A stretch of DNA of 21,208 nt, taken from Ophiothrix spiculata. Its lineage: Eukaryota; Echinodermata; Ophiuroidea; Amphilepidida; Ophiotrichidae. The position numbers and the translations under genes were made by a program. The stretch is from the NCBI GenBank assembly GCA_000969725.1, contig JXSR01S028582.1; one strand, written 5' to 3'. Position 1 is the stretch's first letter; every line of letters starts with the position of its first letter. Positions 9,301-18,300 of this stretch are shown in pieces. The notes below the pieces were generated by a model that saw only the letters and a program-made list of their open reading frames with translations, had not been told where the DNA came from and did not search any database.

Positions 9301-12300
9301 TTGACCCTGTTCACTCTCAAACTAAACTACTTGCATGCAACTTAGAGCAAAATCAGTAACCAGATTATTTCTAAGATAAAATTAAGAAAAAATGAATGGA
9401 ATTTAATTTTGATATGAAAAAAAAATCTTTATTAAAATCAGAAGGATGGCCACCATGCTCCTTGTCGGGTGTTTTTGTGTAAATTATTCAATGGTGGAAG
9501 TCATATTTGGTTGGAAATTCAATATAAGTTTGACTTTGTTAATTTTGTCAGTTGACAATTGACGAAAACATCACCAAAATTTTTCATTATTATGAATAAA
9601 ACATAGAAGCATTTTCCCCTTTTACATGTACTCATAGGCTTTGTATGAATAAAGAAAGGCAAATGAAATACACTAGAACTCTCAATTTTACTTCAGTTAA
9701 ATTGTTAATTGAGCATGATTCAGCATTTTTTTTTTCTAGTTTCAAGATTTGTAAAATAGAATCAATAATTGGAATACACTAGAAAATAAATTAGACTGAA
9801 ATATTTTTTCAGTTGATAACAAAAGGATGCAAGTGGTTTCGTAAGGGCCCTTGTGTTTGTTCCTCTGTTCAGGGTTGCGCAACATTCATTTTGTAATATT
9901 CAAAAAGTTAGCAACCCTGAACTTGGTTATATTTTCGGGTAAGTTCAAAAAAGTCTTCAAGCAAGCAGAAATTGTGGTGATCAAGATTGTTCATTTCAAG
10001 TTGTATGTCAAGATCGCTGGTCTTCATAATCTTTGAACGTAAGTTAAGGGTTGTGGTAAGGCATGGTAAGCATTGTGTTCTTAAAAAGAAGTGCAAAAAT
10101 TATTTGAGTAAATCAAAGTCAATGGAAATAACAACTTGCTATAAACAAATAAAGTTTAATTGGTCATATTTGCTGCAACGGACGTTTTGGACGTTGGGCA
10201 CTCTCTTCGTTGGATTGCAACTTCAATTTAATTGAAATATCAAAATTCCATAGTAAAGATTTTGAAAAAACAGGTGTGAAATATGAAAATCTTAAGCCAA
10301 CATTTTTTAAAGAATTTTGATAAAGTATTCAGATAAAGAAGTGCATAAAGTTATGTGCCCAGCCTAGTAATAAAATTTTGTAGTAAGAATGCAAAAGTTG
10401 ATTAAATGTAAATCATAAATTTATGGAAATATTCAGAGCTATTTCCAAATTCATTGTTAGGATCGGTAATTTTTAATTTATTCAAGTTTTGGAATTCATC
10501 TAAAGGCAACACACATCATTTGAGAGTTATTTTTAGATAAATGTTGTTGAGGATAGATTTGATCATTATAATTAATTTGACTTTAAAACTCGTAATTTAG
10601 TTTGAAATAGAAAATCTAAATATTTGATTTTAAAAGTAGAAAGGTCATGAGNNNNNNNNNNNNNNNNNNNNNNNNNNNNNNNNNNNNNNNNNNNNNNNNN
10701 NACATCACATTCTGACAGCAGGCAAGAGTTGGTTTGAATTGCAATATTTTTCTTTATCGCTAGATATTAAAATAAAATTGTTTCTTGTATTTCACTTGTC
10801 ATGTTTTGTAGTGTGATGATAGGACCTTGGTTCAAGTCTTGCTATTTTTCTCTCCTGTACAGCTGCTTACAAATATGCTGATGGTAAAAAGATCGATAAC
10901 AGGAGGGTTCTGGTTGATGTCGAAAGAGCTCGCACGGTCAAAGATTGGCTTCCTAGACGTCTTGGTAAGTAGGACTATCTACCATTTAATTAGCAAACTT
11001 TTGATTTGGACGAGGAATGATTCTACAGTTGTGAAATTGACTCCCTAACCCTAACCCCACTGAATCTCACAATATCCCATTCCACAAAATTAAGAAAATC
11101 TAAATATTTGATTTTAAAAGTTGAAAGGTCATGAGTGGAATCGTAAGGCCCTCATGTTCCTTGATTAATTCGGGTAAGTTGTGGTGGTTCTCGTTCTTCA
11201 ACAAGACTGGATTTGCATAGACTTGAAACATCAATCCACTGCATAAGCTTACCACTGCATACCATGCTTGATTTAGAGCATAGAAAAGCTGCCAATCATC
11301 GTACTCGGGACTATGGTAAGGCTCAGGTAATTTGGATTGCCAGCCTTTTTGTTGTTGTTCTGGAAGTTGCCATGTTTGTGCTTTTGTGGATGCCTTGATT
11401 GACTTAAAGATTTCAAAACATTTGTGTACTAATTGCTCATTTTTTTCTTGCAGATTTTAATAGAGTTATATTATTCAGGCTATTTTGTGAAACTTTCTTG
11501 TTATCGTTCAGAGGATTACGTGTCTCTAGTGGCTGGGCTTTGATTGATACTGATGCTTGTTACAAAATTGCTCTGCTTTGAAGAGTACTCACTTAAGCAG
11601 CATTTCTCATGCTAGGTCAGTTGATTTTCATGCAGAACAACTTTGGAATGAGAGTCAGAATTGAAAACCTATGCGCATAGACATATTCAATCTGTGGAAA
11701 GATTTATGCCTGTTAATTTCCCTCTACATGGTTTCTGTAGGAGGTAATATAATGGTATTTATTTCATTTTGATGAAGATAAAACGAGATAAATTAGTTTA
11801 TAGTGACTTGACAGTTTTGAACATGGGAACTATTGTGTTGACTCAATAGACCCCTGTTTCGGCACCATTTTTCACACACTACCAATCGTTCAGGCAGCTG
11901 CTAAAATTTAAAGAACATGAAAAAACTCCAAGTAGCTGTGGCATGACCAACCCTTGTGCCTTATGTGCAATTATTTAGACTTAAACCAATTCAATCTTGT
12001 TTACAGCCTACAAGTGAGATAATACTGGGCATTCTGGTTTTCATCCAATCTGGCTGATGGATAAATCTGGCTATGCTCATGAGGAAAACAGTACTTGATA
12101 CCATTTAGGCTATCACATCTTAATTATCAAACTGGTAGAAGGATAAACCTGGTACCCTTGTGTAAAGCACTGTTTGGCACAGGGTGCAAGTTTTTAGGGA
12201 ATGTACTTTATAAGGAAATATCACAATGACCTTCCTTTGATCTTCATCTAAATTTGAGGTATGTTGTTTCAGTATGTTGTGAGGAATATTCCCTATTTCA

Positions 12301-15300
12301 ATGAGAACTTTGTAATGACAAGATCTTAAATCACCATGTGGTAAGTTTTTCAGGGTTTGAAGGTATACTTTATGAGATATTTGTTCACAGATTGGTCATC
12401 CATCCATCCAGATGTCTTAGTATTTCTGAAGAAACCGACCCACAAAATCATAATACACCCTGAACACTTGTATTAACTACAGAATAAGTTTGTTTTGCAG
12501 GTTTAATTTCACAGACACGACACAAATTTCTAAAGTGTTTTACTAACTCTGTTTATATTTTACGCATTATTATCTACATGTATATGTTTTATTTGGTGGC
12601 ATTTTGTCATATACTTATTACAGGATCTATACATTGTTACTCTGGTACTTAGGGATGACATCAGAACACAACTTGCCCATATGTACTGTCTTGGTCTTTG
12701 GTTTACTATGTTCAATAAAAGAGGAACTGGTCTGCCGATTTTAGACTGACAGTCATTTGGGCAGTTAGTTTTGAAGCTTCCCTCATTTTATTTACTTCAT
12801 AATTCCATTTATGATGTTGTCATATTTAACTTTTAATGTTGTTAAATTAGCAATGCGAGAGGACACAAAGTTGTTGATTTGTAAACAATTGTTCAGTCAA
12901 GAATCTTGTTGAGCCTTTTTTCACAAATGTAAATGATGACTGGTTAAATGTTCATGCTTCTGTTCGAAGTTTACAATAAAAATGACAGTGTTGGCAAATT
13001 GTTTGGCGAATCTATATTTGTAAAATGTTTCATCAGAGTAAATTTAATTGGTAAGAAACTGAATTGACTCCTCAAGTTTTATATAAACCTCAATGGATTT
13101 GTTAAGTGGACTGGAAGAAGACCACCTACTTGCTACCAAAACAAGGTATAGCCATGAGTGATATATGAAATTATGTTGTATTGGAGTGCCACGGTACCTA
13201 GCTGGATCGAAAAAATTGTATGATGTGTTTAGTGCTACAGAGACCTAGGAAAAAAGGAACATGTAAGTTTCACCAGGTTAACATCACATTCTGACAGCAG
13301 GCAAGAGTTGGTTTGAATTGCAATATTTTTCTTTATCGCTAGATATTAAAATAAAATTGTTTCTTGTATTTCACTTGTCATGTTTTGTAGTGTGATGATA
13401 GGACCTTGGTTCAAGTCTTGCTATTTTTCTCTCCTGTACAGCTGCTTACAAATATGCTGATGGTAAAAAGATCGATAACAGGAGGGTTCTGGTTGATGTC
13501 GAAAGAGCTCGCACGGTCAAAGATTGGCTTCCTAGACGTCTTGGTAAGTAGGACTATCTACCATTTAATTAGCAAACTTTTGATTTGGACGAGGAATGAT
13601 TCTACAGTTGTGAAATTGACTCCCTAACCCTAACCCCACTGAATCTCACAATATCCCATTCCACAAAATTAAGAAATTCGCCAAAGTCCAAATACATCAT
13701 AGACCCAAGTTAGCTATGGGCTCATTCCAGTGAAAACTAAACCTTTTTTGATTTCAAGCAAAAAATCAGCTTTTTTATTCGACCATATGAGCAGTTTTTT
13801 CAGTCATACGTTTGTTACTCGGTATGTGAAAAGTATTTTCTAATCAGAAATTTTGAATTTTTTCTACCCGTGCATGAATGAGCACATGTTTTCATTCAAA
13901 AATGTCACAAACGTTACCAAAAAGTTACACCAAAATGTCACAAACGTTACCAAACAAAACATTGCATTTAAAGAAATCCTGACGATATAGAATTTCCTAC
14001 CACTTTTATGAACCATTTGTAAATATGTTACCAATCATCTGTGAAAAGGGCAATAAAAAATTCGCTAACATGTCAGAGAAATTTTACTTTGAAGTCATTT
14101 GGAGCAAAAAACCAATTCCCTGTGAGGTCACAAACGTTACCGAACGGAACTTTATTCAGTATTTTGGAAATTATTTTAATCTTTAAACACCTGCATGTCT
14201 TGATCCCACCAGTGAGCACCATTATCAACAACAAACTCGTTGATATAATGTTTATGCTAGTTTCTGTGGCCATTTAAAAGTGAAATTTTCCAATTTTTGG
14301 TCACCTACGTTACTTTGGAATCACCCTATGATCACAAAATCGCTGCCATGGCAGCGCCTGCTCAGTGGCTTGACATAGTGATAATTGGACAGGGAAACGG
14401 GAGGTTGTGGGTTCGAATCCAGGTGAAAGCCCGCCATTTTTGATTTGCAGATTTCTGAGTTTTTAAACAAAGAAGTGGTCAAAAGTGTTAGGGTTAAGTC
14501 GTCTGCACATGCCTTCCGACGATTGGTGAAAGTTTAGATCCGTCGAAGTGTCAATTGTACCATTTTAGAATGATCCGCCGTCGGAATCTAACTAATCTAT
14601 ATTTTGTGCGCCATGCCTATTCTGGTTGTCGTCTATGGTAAGTTGGTAACTTCTTGGAAGTGTTGCGCTGGTTGCCACCATGAATACACTTAACAGTTGC
14701 TAACAAAGGTGCTTGGAGATTTTGACTCATCTATAAATATCATAAATCAATCATGTCATCTCATGTGAATGCAACAAAATTTCTATCAGCAATGACTGTC
14801 AATACGTTTCAAGAGCCATTTTGACCTAAGACAGGACATTTCGTAGTGTGCAATGCAAATTTATGAAAAATGGCAGTGATCAATCTTTCAAGTTTCTTGC
14901 ATTCACATGACGATATGGACCTAATTTTTCTTGAATGAAGACATTTTACGCATCAAACCAACCGATGGTCTGACTGCTTTTCCGCACTGATCTGTGACAA
15001 GATAGTTACATTGCGAGGAATTCCTTAAATTTCTCTTTGGAATCTCGTCACAAGACTGATGTGTAAGTTTCTACAAAATTATGGTGTCTGCAACTTGTTC
15101 AGTTTGTTAGTTTCAACAAAGACTAATATTGATTTATGATGAAAATGTTACCTCGAATCAAAATCAATGTTTGGCAGCAAGTAAAAAAGCTTTATCTCAT
15201 GTGGACAGACAGGTTTGTGTGATGATGTGACTATGTGTTGCATATATGAACATCCATGTATAATAAGGTACAGCTACATTTAAGGTTGGGCCGATTCACC

Positions 15301-18300
15301 CTAAATCGGTAACCGGTAAAATCGGGATTTGTCCGATCCGGTACCGATCCCGATTTTGTTATGAAGTTACTTAAACTCTCAACAGAAATAAAGTGTTAAG
15401 TATCAATGGTACGTTTTCCATGAATTTGATCATTTATTATTAATATTAATGTAGAAATCAAATTATGATCAAGATTGAAAATAAAAGAAATGAAAGCAAG
15501 TTACTTTGTTAGTCTGTTTAGTCCAACAAGGCAGAATGCTTGCATTTTAAACACATTTTATGGAGATTTCCAGCTACATGTTCAAGCTGTTGTGGTATGT
15601 ATGGATCGGTTGGCTGAATCGGTAGAGTTTCCCGATTCGTCACCGATCTTGCAATAACTGGCCGATTTCCGATCCCATCACTAGCTACATTATCAGATTG
15701 ACCTCATTAAAAGTCATGAAATATGCATGATGTACCATATATGATACTTGTCGGAACCTACTTGGTCTCTCCAGTCATGACAACGTTTAACTTGAAATTG
15801 ATATTTTTTGGATCAATAGTTTGAAATGACATATGACAAGTCCACACTGAACTAGATATGGATTGGTATTTGATTGCCATAAAAAAGAAATATCCAATTT
15901 CAAGCACGCTGTATTAACAATGTCACAAAATGATAAACATGTAGGTTTTGACCAAGGAATTTAAAAAGGGGAACTGGTACTCGCAGCCACTTTGATTTCA
16001 CCGCCGTCTAAATCCTATGGGACGGCATTTTACAGCTCCGCGTGCCACACTTCGAGAGTCTCTGCAACGGATTAGCGGGAAAATTGGCGTACTTTGATCA
16101 AAGCAAGTCGCAATACACGCTACTTAAAACGCAGATGCGGTTTGCGCGTGAAACAAAATGTACACGATTTATATGCATCAGGTGAAGATTTATGCGATCT
16201 GCCTGGATATCGGGAGTTTGGCCGTAAGTACAATAACTCTGCTCCATGAGTGACACAAGATGGTGGCATATCCCGATTCTCCTATAAATATTCCTTGGTT
16301 TTGATAAGTGCCTATTTTGATATGACGGGTCACATATTTTATGCACTACGGTTAAGCACTTGATTGCAATGAATGCCAATATTAATACCTATTGATGATG
16401 CCTCAATGTTGATTGATACTGCAAGAGTCATTGTTATGATTTAGTTCCTAGAAAATGGCCTTCTCTGAACCAGCAAGCAACAAATTTTCGTATTTTTTGC
16501 TAAAATTGTATTGATTACATGTCTGTTAAGCTGATTCAAATGGAATAAATATACAGTGGAAGCCCGTTAGTACGAGATCGCTTAAAACGACAACCCGTAT
16601 ATTACGAGCGGTAAATCTCAGTCCTGACTTTTCTCAATTATTTACTACACAAAGCTATCTGTTTAGTACGAGGTGAATAATACGAGCTCCGCATAGTAAG
16701 AGCACTAACCGACAGTCCCTTGCTTCATTCATCATTAATTTTGCAACGGATAATACGAGGTCATTTTTTAAGGTGTCTCTCAGTGCATTATTTCTTTCCT
16801 CCTACTTTCAACTGCGCTTGTGTGTAGTACATGTGTGTATGAAATAAAGCAAGCTTGTATCCACATGGTAATTCATCTTATAAGGCCGCTTTTAATGTTT
16901 ATTTATAATAGCAATGCGATAAGACGACAGCATGATAGCTGCTTCGTATGGGTTATACAAAAATCATACGTCGGCGTACAAAATATGTGCACTGCGTCGT
17001 ATGTGATTGCAATGGTAGTCAATACACAATCAGATATAGGTATTTCATACACTCTGCGTTAAGTACGTGTTGAAATTAGAAATCTGATTGGACAGTTGGT
17101 AACTCATTTAAGCATTCATTAATCTCGTCTAGTTGCACGCTGCGTATAGCGTAGTGCATTGTACATTCCATGTAATGCATATGCGTAACATGCTCGCACC
17201 TGTATGGCAAGTTTCATTTTAAAAGAAAGGTAAACCTAGATTTATATTACAATGATCAACATGGGACAATGGATGGTTGTATTTTCTATGTTTTATTGAA
17301 ATAGAGTGTTAGCCTGTTTGTTATCGCTGCATATACCAGGTGTCCCAAAAAATGGTTACATGTAGAAATATGACCTTGTGTTAAGACTACAGTAGTTAGA
17401 GAAACGAAACTTGACACATATTATTTTACATCCCTCTTTTAGAAACCCGTAACATTTTGATATCACAACGTTATTAGTTTTTGAGTTATCAACAAAGATA
17501 GATACCTATGTCAGAAACACATTTGTTCAAAATTCAACAAAATAATAAGCATACACGTTTTGTGGTATTTTAATGTGCATTTTTTTTCTAAATGATCATG
17601 ATAAGACTTTATATGAAACCAAATTTGATATAATTTTAATTGAATATTAATTGAACTCTCTTTTAGTATATCTATTATGCAAATTACGGATACCTGCATA
17701 CCATGCATTCCAGAATGTGTTGTTTATATTGAACCTGTCAATCAAGTTTTGGCGCGAAAGTTGATGAATACGCATAAACATGATAAAGCACAGTCAAATT
17801 TTCATGGGTAAATATTAATTATTTAACTGTTTAGTTTAAACTGAAAACTTGTGTAAATTTTGAAAAAAAAAATCTTAAACTTACAGGACATGTTTAAATT
17901 ATAATTTTCTTTATAGTAGCAAAAGTCTGAATGACATTGCATTTAGGAATAACAGAAATAGCACAATTTTGAATCGGTTGCCACTTTGCCCATAATCAGA
18001 TTTCGACATAATTTTCAGACCTGTAGTAATTCATGACGTCATAATTAAGAAACTAGTCAAATTTTCATGATTTTGGTACCAATGGAAAGAAGAAACTATA
18101 CCCTATACTATGGTATGCAACAACCTAACTTTGGACATGTCAATTTCAAGTTTACATGGGATTCAACGAGGGTTAAAATTACATCAAACGAACATGCTTC
18201 CGATTTTGTTGAATTTTGAACAAATGCGTTTCTGACATAGGTATCTATTTTTGTAAATAACTCAAAAACCAAAAATGCTGTGATATCACAATTTTACAAA

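Larger units (their letters stand above)
6412..11190 (+). repeat. Degenerate intronic array carrying GGGTAAGTT
   Basis: At least seven related segments lie here in the same orientation. Cores are near 6524, 7503, 8690, 9002, 9431, 9821 and 11121. Shared marks in order: AGAGTATGGATGGTG, GTAAGGCCACCATG, CGGGTAAGTT, GGTGGAGTTG, GAAACCATGACATC, TAAGTCATATTTGG. A further shared piece, TGCAACTTTGAACAAAATC or close to it, lies between cores (6431, 6907, 7399, 9339). Spacing is about 300-460 bp once later insertions such as 7955-8682 are subtracted. The family was not recognised. It may be an old local duplication, a decayed transposon or a set of conserved RNA elements. Confidence 0.75.
4237..13441 (+). 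other. SNRNP70 large intron, 9.2 kb
   Basis: This runs from GTAAGT to TCTCCTGTACAG if the copy at 10863-10964 is an artefact. Contents in order: inverted-repeat hairpins (4952-5040, 5258-5353), a MITE (5372-5579), the degenerate GGGTAAGTT array (about 6412-11190) with a TTAA element and small foldbacks inside it, the N gap and duplicated block, then plain sequence. 4237-4950, 5580-6410, 6950-7380 and 10030-10600 show nothing recognisable. Confidence 0.7.

Noticed and set aside
11043-11057. Telomere-like CCCTAACCCTAACCCC (also at 13622)
   Set aside because: Barely two units, and the second occurrence is only part of the exact 396-bp duplicate.
16098-16379. 93-codon antisense frame and others of 60-90 codons
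   Set aside because: No known motifs, no splice-site support and lengths expected by chance in AT-rich DNA.
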